Assembly: GCA_013362805.1 (NCBI GenBank)
Contig: JABFVL010000025.1
Location: 1-64,000, forward strand
Source of the DNA: Mycobacteriales bacterium
GTDB taxonomy: Bacteria; Actinomycetota; Actinomycetes; Mycobacteriales; QHCE01
DNA: 64,000 bases
Direction: 5' to 3'
This document shows positions 53,986-62,687 of this stretch, in pieces. The notes under the pieces were generated by a model. It saw only the letters and a program-made list of their open reading frames with translations. It was not told the DNA's origin and did not search any database. Positions within the stretch are counted from its first letter, which is position 1; each line of letters starts with the position of its first letter. The position numbers and the translations under genes are program-made.

Positions 53986-56900
53986 ATGGCCGCCGGCACC
54001 CTGACCGCCCCGCAAGCCCGCGCCCGCGGCGCTGCGCAAGGCGGCAGCAGCACAGGAGCGAGTTCGAACGACGGCTTCGACAGCATTCTGGCCGACATGC
54101 AGGAGAAAAGCGCCGACTTACGGGGCAAGACGGTGATGAACCGGAGCATCCGAACTCCCGTCACCCGGCTGCAAAAGGCACTGTTCTGGGCTTCTCACCC
54201 CACCGACGCCCTGCTAGACGTACGGGGCCAACACTTCCCATACGAATACTGGGACGCCGACGTACACACCTCATTGGCGAACTGGATCATGCTGATCGCC
54301 GAGGAAAACAAATATCCAGGTGCTGAAAAGGTCGCCGAAATCTGCAATGCCTACAAAGACAATATCGGCGCGGCATTTGAGTTGCTCACCTTCAAACACC
54401 GCTATGCCGACGAAGAACAACGTCGCGAACGCGCCTTCTCAAACCTAGGTCCACGTTGGAAAGGCATGTCCGGTGGCGACCTGATCACCGCTGAAGGAAA
54501 ACCGCTACTGGGTGCCGGCGCGGAAAGCCTCTACCCCATCATCGACCAAATCCTCAAATACGCGAATAAAAACCGGATGATGAAACTCTACGAAGAGTCA
54601 TCCGACATCGCGATCCGCGCATACGAAATGGCGTGGAACAACGTCACCCAGTTGACCACGAACTTCAACTGGAACGAACTGCCACAACATGAACAAGTTG
54701 AGCGCTACAACGAAGCGGTCACCAGCGCTATTCGAAACATCCTGGCCGATCCGAGCCTCAGTGCGGAAGACCGCGCCCGGCTCACCGAGCACGGTGAAAT
54801 CTTGAACCGGCACCCACAACTGATTGAGCTCTTCAAGGAGCGCCTCAACCAGAGCATGCCGGTGAGCACACTGCCCACAAAACCGGAAATCATCCGGCAA
54901 CTCAACAACGAATTCCGTGGTGAATTCGCCTCCGGTAACTTCGCGACCTACGAAGAATGGTTCGGCCGACGCGCCAGCAGCTACGGGGAATATCGCGCCA
55001 CCCGTAAAGAATCGATGCTCGAACTCAGCAACGAACGCAATATGCAAATGACATTGAACAGGCGACGTTCTCGAGGCACCTACAAAGACAGCAACGATAA
55101 AGACGTCGAAATCAGCCTCGAAGAAGCGCGCCGACGCGTAGCCGCTGACCCGAACGACCCAGCCCGCAACTGGGTACCCTTCATGATGCCCGCCGACACG
55201 CCACTCGGTCGCGAACAAGAGCTCAAACTACGGCAAAACGTAAAGATCCTGAACTTGGCGGTGAAAGGCAAAACCCGCATCGACGGCAGTGTCTCAGACA
55301 CTCGCTCGGTCTACTCCGACCGGAAAATGTGGGCGAACACCGGACTGCTCGCCATCCCAACCCTGAGCGGAATCATCGCTGTTAGCCAAGGCATCGCCGA
55401 ACTAGCCGGAGCGGTCGGCATACAAATGACGGGCGTATCGATCGGCACGCTGGTCGCCACGCCAGTGATCGGGCCCATCGTCGTTGGCGCCGCGATCGCT
55501 GGAACCGCATACGCGATTCTCCGCAACTGGCCAAACATCAAGAAATTCGGCAGTTGGGCACGCCAGAGGATAACTCGCAGCCGAGGTCGCGGTCGCACCG
55601 AAGCGCAACGGGCCCTCGCCGAGTGGCGCCGGGCTGGCACCGGCGCCGACGGCGCCGCACAGACAGTGGTCGCCGAGGCGGCGCGCACCCGAGATGGCAT
55701 CCAAGCCGCGTTGGACGTCCTGACGCGGCCCGACGGACCACTCGAAACCGCCCAACGTAACGTGGACGATCTTGACTACACGTATCAACGTCACCGTGAA
55801 GATGCCGACGCTATGGAGTCGCGCGTCGAGGTCCGAGAACAGGCCGTACAACGGCTCACAGCCGAAGCAACACGACTTCGTCAAATTTCTGATGCCAATC
55901 CCACCGATCGGGAAGCGGAACGTGATGCCGCTGATGCTTCCTACGCGGCCCGACAAGCCCGCACGAATGCCGAAGACGCGCAACGACAACTTCGTGGTGA
56001 GCAACAAGCGCTGTCCATCGCCGAGCAAAATCTCGCGACCGCACGGCGCGGGCTCGAGCACGTGCAACACCAAGTGGCAACCCGCCGAGACGAACTCGCG
56101 CGAGCGGAAATGGCATTCACCGACGCGACGTTGGCAATTCACGAAGCCGACTTCGAGGGGCAACGCCGTGAAGCCGCGATCGATCGGCACGAGCTAGACC
56201 AAAACGGCATTGAAGAGCAAGTGCGTGTGCTCATCGAAGCGGGCTATGACCCAGCCGACGCGGTAGAACGTGTGGTTGACGGTCCACTCGACACGCAGCT
56301 CGCCGACCTGTTCGACGTAGAACGCATGCGTGCTGAAGTTGACCGCATCGACTTGCTGGGTTTGCGTTCGGCGCCACCCGGCCGGCGGAGTGGCCCGAAC
56401 GGACAAGGCCCCGGACCCCACACTGGTGGGCCCGATGGACGTGGCCCTAACGGTGGGCCGGACAACGGACCTGGCGGAGGAGGCGGTTGGGGCGGAGACG
56501 ACAATGGCCCCGTTCCTCCGACGCCACCTGGTGGTCAGCAACTTCCTGGCGGCCCCCAGTTCGATCCCGCAGACCCTAGCTCATGGCCTTGGAACGGACC
56601 TGGCACTGGTGGACCTCTGCCACCGCCAGATAACGGCACCGGAGGCGGCCCACACAATCCGACCGCTTCGCTCGGCTTGGGCTCGGCCGGAGCTGTGTCC
56701 CAAGTGGCGCCCTACGTCGCTAAAGAGCGGCGTTTGGGCAAAGAAGCCGAGGCTTGGGCACGGGCCCAAGGTGATGCCGCTTTGGCGAACTTCGACCGTC
56801 AAGCTGCTGAGCTCGCCGCCCGCAAGGGCATTGACCAGCAGGCGGCCAGCGCCGAGCTTCTCAAAGAGATGTTCGCGCCCACCACAGATGAGCCAATTCG

Positions 56901-57123
56901 CTCATTCCACCAGGACATTGGCGGCGAACGCCCGTCGATGTTGCGGCCAACAGCGCTCACTGGTGCCGCGGCGGGCGGCGGCATCCCCACCGGGTATGTA
57001 AAACCCACCACGACGCCGAACAGCGAAACCCATGCACCACTACACACCACGGCTCGCCATCGGGTGGGAGAACGGGTCCCCGTTCGTAGCGGAGGCGGAC
57101 ACCCGATGCAGCCACATCGCTAA
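53986..57123 (+). CDS. 1045-residue protein with TM hairpin and coiled coils, function unknown
   Basis: No family recognised. The ATG at 53986 follows TAGGAG; a TTG at 53941 is a read-in. Residues about 40-440 are a soluble helical region (YEYWDADVHTSLANWIMLIA). At about 448-520 two hydrophobic segments form a membrane hairpin (ANTGLLAIPTLSGIIAVSQ and TPVIGPIVVGAAIAGTAYAI). Residues about 560-740 are coiled coil (RQARTNAEDAQRQLRGEQQA), then a Gly/Pro-rich stretch at about 800-890 and a short folded C-terminus. It could be a membrane-tethered scaffold; this is speculation. It is divergent from the 1117-residue gene. Confidence 0.8.
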   Translation: MAAGTLTAPQARARGAAQGGSSTGASSNDGFDSILADMQEKSADLRGKTVMNRSIRTPVTRLQKALFWASHPTDALLDVRGQHFPYEYWDADVHTSLANWIMLIAEENKYPGAEKVAEICNAYKDNIGAAFELLTFKHRYADEEQRRERAFSNLGPRWKGMSGGDLITAEGKPLLGAGAESLYPIIDQILKYANKNRMMKLYEESSDIAIRAYEMAWNNVTQLTTNFNWNELPQHEQVERYNEAVTSAIRNILADPSLSAEDRARLTEHGEILNRHPQLIELFKERLNQSMPVSTLPTKPEIIRQLNNEFRGEFASGNFATYEEWFGRRASSYGEYRATRKESMLELSNERNMQMTLNRRRSRGTYKDSNDKDVEISLEEARRRVAADPNDPARNWVPFMMPADTPLGREQELKLRQNVKILNLAVKGKTRIDGSVSDTRSVYSDRKMWANTGLLAIPTLSGIIAVSQGIAELAGAVGIQMTGVSIGTLVATPVIGPIVVGAAIAGTAYAILRNWPNIKKFGSWARQRITRSRGRGRTEAQRALAEWRRAGTGADGAAQTVVAEAARTRDGIQAALDVLTRPDGPLETAQRNVDDLDYTYQRHREDADAMESRVEVREQAVQRLTAEATRLRQISDANPTDREAERDAADASYAARQARTNAEDAQRQLRGEQQALSIAEQNLATARRGLEHVQHQVATRRDELARAEMAFTDATLAIHEADFEGQRREAAIDRHELDQNGIEEQVRVLIEAGYDPADAVERVVDGPLDTQLADLFDVERMRAEVDRIDLLGLRSAPPGRRSGPNGQGPGPHTGGPDGRGPNGGPDNGPGGGGGWGGDDNGPVPPTPPGGQQLPGGPQFDPADPSSWPWNGPGTGGPLPPPDNGTGGGPHNPTASLGLGSAGAVSQVAPYVAKERRLGKEAEAWARAQGDAALANFDRQAAELAARKGIDQQAASAELLKEMFAPTTDEPIRSFHQDIGGERPSMLRPTALTGAAAGGGIPTGYVKPTTTPNSETHAPLHTTARHRVGERVPVRSGGGHPMQPHR

Positions 57124-57129
57124 ACCTGA

Positions 57130-57171
57130 ACACGGGTGGGGACGGTCCAATTGGACCGTCCCCACCCGTGT
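57130..57171. terminator. 42-bp perfect palindrome, bidirectional terminator
   Basis: The two halves of 57130-57171 are exact reverse complements (ACACGGGTGGGGACGGTCCAA and its complement) with no spacer. It lies between convergent genes, 6 bp after one stop and 15 bp from the other. Confidence 0.85.
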
Positions 57172-57185
57172 CTAACGATCTTGCG

Positions 57186-59438
57186 TCACGAGATGCTTGG
57201 CGGACGCTTAACGCCAGGCTGCGGCTTTGCTCCTGGAGCGGTCATGAATGTACTGGGTGGAAGAATGACCACAATGGACGTCGACACTGTCCGAGCTTTT
57301 TCTTGAAGTCGGGACTTAATCTCAGCCAGTTCGGGAGGGAACCTTTCGCCCATCTGACGGCTCAACTTCACAAGTCTGGCCAACAGGGGCGGAGGCTCGT
57401 TTTTAGCTGCGAGAACTTCATCCTTCTCCGCATGTTCAGCCCGGAGCATTTCCAACGCTTCACCCGGCGATGCCGCCGCTACCGGCTCACCACCACCGAA
57501 AAAATCGGGCAAAGCGGCATCAGTGCGTTGGTGAACATATCGAGCCCCCCACGAGTGATCGAGGAGCGTTAGGCTGTCGATTTCGCCGTGGGCAACTAGC
57601 TCGTCTAGAACTCCAGGCATCGCGTCTCGGGCGTCTACCTGCATTTTGGCGGGCATATGCCGCCCGGCCCCTTCAACCTCTCGTTGACCCATTTGCCGCT
57701 CGTGAACCCTAACCAGGGACTCATCTTGCGATATGCCGAGGGAGACGACGTGAACTTTGTAGCCCTTAGCTTTGTAGGCGGAGATCTGCCGCATGAGCCC
57801 GGCGGCATCCCCCATGTATTCCCCGATGACGCGACGCTGCTCTTCTCGTGCTCGCGCGCTCACGTAATCCATCGCGGCTAGACCATCTGAAGCGACATAC
57901 ACCTGCGCGTCAGGTGCTGTCCCTTCCTGACGATTACTCAAAATTTTGAAGGCGACATGGTGGTCAACATGTCGATCAAAATCATCGCGTACCGATCCGC
58001 CGAGGTTTTCGTATCTTTCTGCCGTGTAGTTGGCCACACTTGATTTGCCCGCGCCCGGTTCGTTGACGAACAAGATAGCTTCGGGTTCGTCAATCGGCGC
58101 GCTGCCTTCGGCCGCGGCGGCATACGCATCAGCAAAGAACACTTGGCGCTCGTCATCGTTGAGAACAAAATCGTCAAGCTCAATGGCGGCGCCTCGGCCC
58201 AGCGCATGCACCATTCGTGCCGGCAAAGGCGTCTTATGCGTCCAAATCTGCTGACCCGCACGATCTTGCAAAAAGTGAAGAAAGTCTTGTGCGGCGCCCA
58301 CTTGCGTGAAATTGGTGGCCATATGGTCACGCAATTCAAGCGCTCGGCGTCGGTGACGGGGCAGCTCACGCAGGGTGGCATCTATCTTGCGGGTCAGGAC
58401 GTCTGCCCGCAAAGGTCCGGACGGAAGTCGCACCACTGATTCCCTCCCAAGCCGCGCAGGCACCCGGCTTGGGTCGGTGAGCACATCGGCGACTCCGCTG
58501 TCCGCCGAGATGAGGGCGGGCACGCCTTCGGCGATGGCCTTCCAGGCCGCCAATCCAAAGTCTTCGTGGTAGGCGGGGAAGATAGCGATCGTGGCCCCAT
58601 GCAAAACCTCGGCGACCATTCGTTGATCTCTTGTGTGCGGTAGTACGTTGACTGGAAAGCCCGCGATATTGGAGAAGCGGCCGCTGAGCTCGCCCACAGT
58701 TGAGGCTTCGACTCCCAGCATGGTCAGTTGCAGGTTGTCATAGCCGAGCTTGCGCAGTTCTCGAGCGGCATATGCCGCGGTAGTCATTCCCTTGATTTCG
58801 TCGTTCATTCGACCGAGCATCACCACATTGACATGATCAGTCGGTGGTTGGGCATATCGAGTCGGTTCTGGATTCGGCAGGCCGGGCGTGTATTCGTAGA
58901 CCGGTATTGGACGCGGCGCATCGGCGGCATACTCCATCCCCAATCGGGCCAGCCGCGGACCGACCGCGAATATGCAGTCAGCGGCATGACACAACGATTT
59001 TTCAGTTCGGTAGGAGTCTTCGCCAAGCTCCGGCTGTTCGTGAAAGCCGTACACTCGACGGGGATCATCGTGAATCGCATGGATGAACAACGCTTTTCGA
59101 TATTTTGTGCGTTGGAAAACCAAGGCGGGTGGGCTCGAGAATCTGGCATGTCCTATCACCGCGAAAATGGATTTCGCGGCTGGCATTCCGTTGGGGAGCA
59201 TCAAGGTAGCTTGCGGATTCAAGCCCGGATATACGCCGCCGCTTTGGACGGTGACGAATTGCTCTTGAAGGTTTTCATTGCCCGCGCGCGATATGACGGG
59301 CACTCCTAGCCTGCCAAGGGAGTCGCATAGCTCAGCATTGGCTACGGGAATGCCGCCAGTGCGGGCATCCGTATGCCAAGCGTCAGAAAAGGTGAGAATC
59401 CCTCTAGCTAAGGCATTCTTGGCAGAAAGATACGGCAT
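57186..59438 (-). CDS. GT4-like glycosyltransferase fused to a zeta-toxin-like kinase domain
   Basis: A 750-residue protein from the ATG at 59438 (MPYLSAKNALARG); no ribosome binding site is present and a TATTTA element 6 bp upstream suggests a leaderless transcript. Residues about 10-395 follow the GT-B/GT4 pattern: GGIPVANAELCDSLGRLG, VNVVMLGRMNDEIKG and YHEDFGLAAWKAIAEGVPALI; the second Glu of the usual E-x7-E is Lys. Residues about 450-620 read as a zeta toxin/UDP-GlcNAc-kinase domain: P-loop VNEPGAGKSS, RDDFDRHVDHH, GYKVHVVSLGISQDESLVRV and GRHMP. The C-terminus is helical and Pro-rich. Zeta kinases phosphorylate UDP-N-acetylglucosamine, a glycosyltransferase donor. It is divergent from a GT2-like gene. 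Confidence 0.75.
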   Translation of the reverse strand: MPYLSAKNALARGILTFSDAWHTDARTGGIPVANAELCDSLGRLGVPVISRAGNENLQEQFVTVQSGGVYPGLNPQATLMLPNGMPAAKSIFAVIGHARFSSPPALVFQRTKYRKALFIHAIHDDPRRVYGFHEQPELGEDSYRTEKSLCHAADCIFAVGPRLARLGMEYAADAPRPIPVYEYTPGLPNPEPTRYAQPPTDHVNVVMLGRMNDEIKGMTTAAYAARELRKLGYDNLQLTMLGVEASTVGELSGRFSNIAGFPVNVLPHTRDQRMVAEVLHGATIAIFPAYHEDFGLAAWKAIAEGVPALISADSGVADVLTDPSRVPARLGRESVVRLPSGPLRADVLTRKIDATLRELPRHRRRALELRDHMATNFTQVGAAQDFLHFLQDRAGQQIWTHKTPLPARMVHALGRGAAIELDDFVLNDDERQVFFADAYAAAAEGSAPIDEPEAILFVNEPGAGKSSVANYTAERYENLGGSVRDDFDRHVDHHVAFKILSNRQEGTAPDAQVYVASDGLAAMDYVSARAREEQRRVIGEYMGDAAGLMRQISAYKAKGYKVHVVSLGISQDESLVRVHERQMGQREVEGAGRHMPAKMQVDARDAMPGVLDELVAHGEIDSLTLLDHSWGARYVHQRTDAALPDFFGGGEPVAAASPGEALEMLRAEHAEKDEVLAAKNEPPPLLARLVKLSRQMGERFPPELAEIKSRLQEKARTVSTSIVVILPPSTFMTAPGAKPQPGVKRPPSIS

Positions 59439-59518
59439 ACAGCATAAATACCAGAACCGTTGTGGCAGGATAGGACGGTTGCCATGATGCGGCATCAAAT
59501 CACATTGGAGTGTCTGCA

Positions 59519-60433
59519 ATGGTCGCTTGGCCTAAATTATCGCGCTCAGCGAACCGCACCCCCACGGTCACGGTCCTAACGACGACACACATTGATGTGC
59601 TCGACCTTCTTGACCGCACCGCCTCCTCGCTGGTCGAACAGAAAAGCCCCGATGGCCGCCCAGTTCCCGAACTGTGGTGGAGCATCGGCGTCGATGGCAA
59701 TGCGGATGACGCGTGGCAAACCCTACAAGCGGCCAAGAAAGCCGTCGGCGATCATCCAATAAAGGACAGAATTCGAGCTAACCACACCATACGCAAGCGC
59801 GGAGATACCTGCCCCGCCCAAAACATGGCACTCACGAAAGGATTCCATCACACGGACTTCACGCTGCTCATGGATGGCGATGACTGGTTCACCCCCACCG
59901 GGGTCTCGGACCTGGTCAATGGCTGCCGGGACGAGAATGTGTGGTGGTCGGTAGGTGCGAAAGAACGCGCCAACGCGGCCGGAGAAATCTCACCGGGGGC
60001 TGACATCTCACATCTTGTAGGCACCCACCAGCCTGGTCAGCTATATCCCCACGAGTATGCCCATATCGACAATCTTGTAGCCGCCTCCGCCCTCGCGGTG
60101 CGAACTCCTCTGCTTTTACAAGTAGGCATTTCGCCGTTCCCGAATTCAAACGACACCGCGCTTTTAGCCAAGTTAAGCGCGGTCGCGTCCGGAGCGGTGA
60201 TTCCCGACGTAGTCGTGACAAAACTTGGCCACGAAAATCAGAAAACCAAAGACCCCCAGTTCCTGGCCGCAGTCGTGGAGTGGCACAACCTGGCGCTTAG
60301 AGCGGGAAGCATGTTCGGCAGCGCGTACACGGCGCTGGGCGGAGAACTCCCTCGCGACGCAAACCGGTTCACAGAGCAACATGCTCGCAAGCACAACCCG
60401 GCGCCACTCAAGAGAGCACGCACAAAAAAATGA
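59519..60433 (+). CDS. GT2-like glycosyltransferase
   Basis: A 304-residue protein from the ATG at 59519, which follows TTGGAG. The fold starts VTVLTTTHIDVLDLLDRTASS, and the metal/nucleotide-sugar motif appears as TLLMDGDDWFTPTG (DxD-like DGDD), typical of GT-A enzymes. A later segment (FPNSNDTALLAKLSAVASGA) matches the part of the fold that binds acceptor. The N- and C-termini are basic. It is divergent from the GT4/zeta fusion with an 80-bp gap, suggesting a shared pathway. Its last codons form part of the terminator of the convergent PEPCK gene. Donor and acceptor unknown. Confidence 0.8.
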   Translation: MVAWPKLSRSANRTPTVTVLTTTHIDVLDLLDRTASSLVEQKSPDGRPVPELWWSIGVDGNADDAWQTLQAAKKAVGDHPIKDRIRANHTIRKRGDTCPAQNMALTKGFHHTDFTLLMDGDDWFTPTGVSDLVNGCRDENVWWSVGAKERANAAGEISPGADISHLVGTHQPGQLYPHEYAHIDNLVAASALAVRTPLLLQVGISPFPNSNDTALLAKLSAVASGAVIPDVVVTKLGHENQKTKDPQFLAAVVEWHNLALRAGSMFGSAYTALGGELPRDANRFTEQHARKHNPAPLKRARTKK

Positions 60434-60465
60434 GGGGCACGACCCACCGGCCGCACCCCTCATTT
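60424..60465 (-). terminator. intrinsic terminator of pckG
   Basis: AAATGAGGGG (60428-60437) pairs with CCCCTCATTT (60456-60465). On the minus strand the stem is followed by seven T (60424-60430). It overlaps the last codons of the convergent GT2-like gene. Confidence 0.88.
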
Positions 60466-60475
60466 CACTCAATGA

Positions 60476-62302
60476 TTACTGCACGTCAAGCTTGTGCTTG
60501 AGCACGTCAAGCTCGGACCATAGAACGCCGGGCAGCTTGTCACCGAACTTGTTGAACCATTCGGTGATCTGCGGGATCTCGGCCTTCCACTCTTCAACAT
60601 CCACCGCGAGCACCTTGGCTAGGTCCTCATCGGAGATGTCCAGGCCTTCGACGTCGAGCGCGCCTGGTGCTGGCACACGACCAACAGGAGTGTCGACAGC
60701 TTCGGCTTTGCCTTCGAGGCGCTCGATGGCCCACTTGAGCACACGGGCGTTCTCGCCGAACCCAGGCCACAGGAACTTGCCGTCTTCGTCGCGACGGAAC
60801 CAGTTCACGTAGAAGATCTTGGGAAGCTTTGAGGCATCCCCGGTGGGGCCGCCCTTGCCCATTTCGATCCAGTGCTTGAAGTAGTCACCGGCGTTGTAGC
60901 CGATGAACGGCAGCATCGCCATGGGGTCGCGACGCACGACGCCAACCTGACCCACGGCCGCAGCGGTGGTCTCAGAGGACAGCGTGGCGCCCTGGAAGAC
61001 ACCGTGTACCCAGTCGCGGGCTTCGGAGACCAACGGGATGGTGGTGCGGCGACGTCCACCGAAGAAGATCGCCGAGATCGGCACACCGTTGGGGTCTTCG
61101 TACTCATCGGCAAGGATTGGGCACTGCTTGATTGGCGTGCAGAACCGCGAGTTCGGGTGGCTGGACAGCTTGTCCGAGTCCGGGGTCCAGTCGTTGCCGT
61201 GCCAGTCGGTGAGGTGCGCGGGCGGCTCGCCCATGCCTTCCCACCACACGTCGCCATCGTCGGTCAGCGCGACGTTGGTGAACAGCGAGTTGCCCTGAGC
61301 GATGGTGCGCATCGCGTTCGGGTTGGTGTTGTAGTCCGTGCCTGGTGCGACACCGAACAAACCGTATTCGGGGTTGACGGCGTAGAGACGTCCATCGTCA
61401 CCGAAGTGCATCCAGGCGATGTCGTCACCAAGGGTTTCGACCTTCCAACCTGGAATGGTTGGTTCGAGCATGGCCAGGTTCGTCTTGCCACAAGCCGACG
61501 GGAACGCGGCGGCGATGTAGTGAACCACGTTCTCTGGGTTGGTGAGCTTCAAGATGAGCATGTGCTCGGCCAGCCAGCCCTCATCGCGACCCATGGCCGA
61601 GGCGATACGCAGCGAGTAGCACTTCTTGCCCAGCAGAGCGTTGCCGCCGTAGCCAGAACCGTAGGACCAAATCTCGCGCGTTTCTGGGAAGTGCGAGATG
61701 TACTTTTCGCTGTTCTGTGGCCAGGTGACATCTGCTTGGCCAGGCTCAAGCGGTGCGCCGACCGAGTGCAGGGCGGGCACGAAGTCAGCGTCGGTGCCGA
61801 GTGCGTCCAGAACCTGTGAGCCCATGCGGGTCATGATTTTCATGGACAGCACGACATATGCCGAGTCGGTGATCTCCACACCGAACATGGGGTTGTCGGC
61901 GGTAAGCGGTCCCATGCAGAACGGGACGACATACATGGTGCGGCCACGCATCGAGCCCCGGTAGAGCTCGGTCATGGTTGCCTTCATTTCCGAAGGTGCC
62001 ATCCAGTTGTTGGTGGCTCCCGAGTCGGCCTCATCGACCGAGCAAATGAAGGTGCGCTCCTCAACACGTGCGACGTCGTTAGGGTCCGTACGGGTCCAGA
62101 ACGAGTTGGGCTTTTTCTCTTCGTTCAGCGGCACCAAGGTGCCAGTTTCCACGAGCTGCTTGGTGAGCTTGTTCCACTCGGCATCTGAACCATCGCACCA
62201 AACAATGTTGTCTGGTGTGGTCAGTTCAGCGACCTCGTTGACCCACGCTAGGAGTTTGGCATGCTTCGTAGGCGCGTTGTGCTCTGTTACTGGGGCGGTC
62301 AT
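60476..62302 (-). CDS. pckG: phosphoenolpyruvate carboxykinase (GTP)
   Basis: A 608-residue enzyme from the ATG at 62302 ([20 protein letters not shown]); the frame reaches 62401 but that region lacks family similarity. The GTP-type signature [13 protein letters not shown] is present, with [21 protein letters not shown] and the metal/oxaloacetate-binding region; [16 protein letters not shown] is also typical. It converts oxaloacetate and GTP to PEP, the entry step of gluconeogenesis, and complements glpX in this window. It has its own terminator and a 385-bp upstream region, so it is probably transcribed alone. Confidence 0.98.
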   Translation of the reverse strand: MTAPVTEHNAPTKHAKLLAWVNEVAELTTPDNIVWCDGSDAEWNKLTKQLVETGTLVPLNEEKKPNSFWTRTDPNDVARVEERTFICSVDEADSGATNNWMAPSEMKATMTELYRGSMRGRTMYVVPFCMGPLTADNPMFGVEITDSAYVVLSMKIMTRMGSQVLDALGTDADFVPALHSVGAPLEPGQADVTWPQNSEKYISHFPETREIWSYGSGYGGNALLGKKCYSLRIASAMGRDEGWLAEHMLILKLTNPENVVHYIAAAFPSACGKTNLAMLEPTIPGWKVETLGDDIAWMHFGDDGRLYAVNPEYGLFGVAPGTDYNTNPNAMRTIAQGNSLFTNVALTDDGDVWWEGMGEPPAHLTDWHGNDWTPDSDKLSSHPNSRFCTPIKQCPILADEYEDPNGVPISAIFFGGRRRTTIPLVSEARDWVHGVFQGATLSSETTAAAVGQVGVVRRDPMAMLPFIGYNAGDYFKHWIEMGKGGPTGDASKLPKIFYVNWFRRDEDGKFLWPGFGENARVLKWAIERLEGKAEAVDTPVGRVPAPGALDVEGLDISDEDLAKVLAVDVEEWKAEIPQITEWFNKFGDKLPGVLWSELDVLKHKLDVQ

Positions 62303-62687
62303 GATGGATTCGTGTCTCCCTCTATATGAGTCGGGCACGCGCCCGCGGCTCAACGTCTTGGCTGAGAGCCGGCGGCGGGGCTTGACGCGACCGTCGTGCA
62401 TTTTGCTTGACGGCCAATGATGTGGTGTCAGGGTAAACCGAAACGCCTGTTCACGTAGGGCGGGTTTAATGTGAGAGCCCGCACAATGTGATCAAGGTAG
62501 CGCTTTGGCGCACCCACCCGCCTGATGCCAGATCTTCTGCCTTGGACTTGTCGCCCCGATTCCGTCTTTTTGCCGGATATTAACCCGGATCGGAGCGAGG
62601 TGCTATATCGCACTTTGCCGATAGTGGAGGGAAAAACCAGCGATGGACCTCACTTCATGAGATCCATCACCTTTGTTGTGGCAAAAC
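62303..62687. other. 385-bp intergenic region upstream of pckG
   Basis: No gene seen. It holds the pckG promoter and the end of the following minus-strand gene's transcript. No strong hairpin or repeat recognised. Confidence 0.4.
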
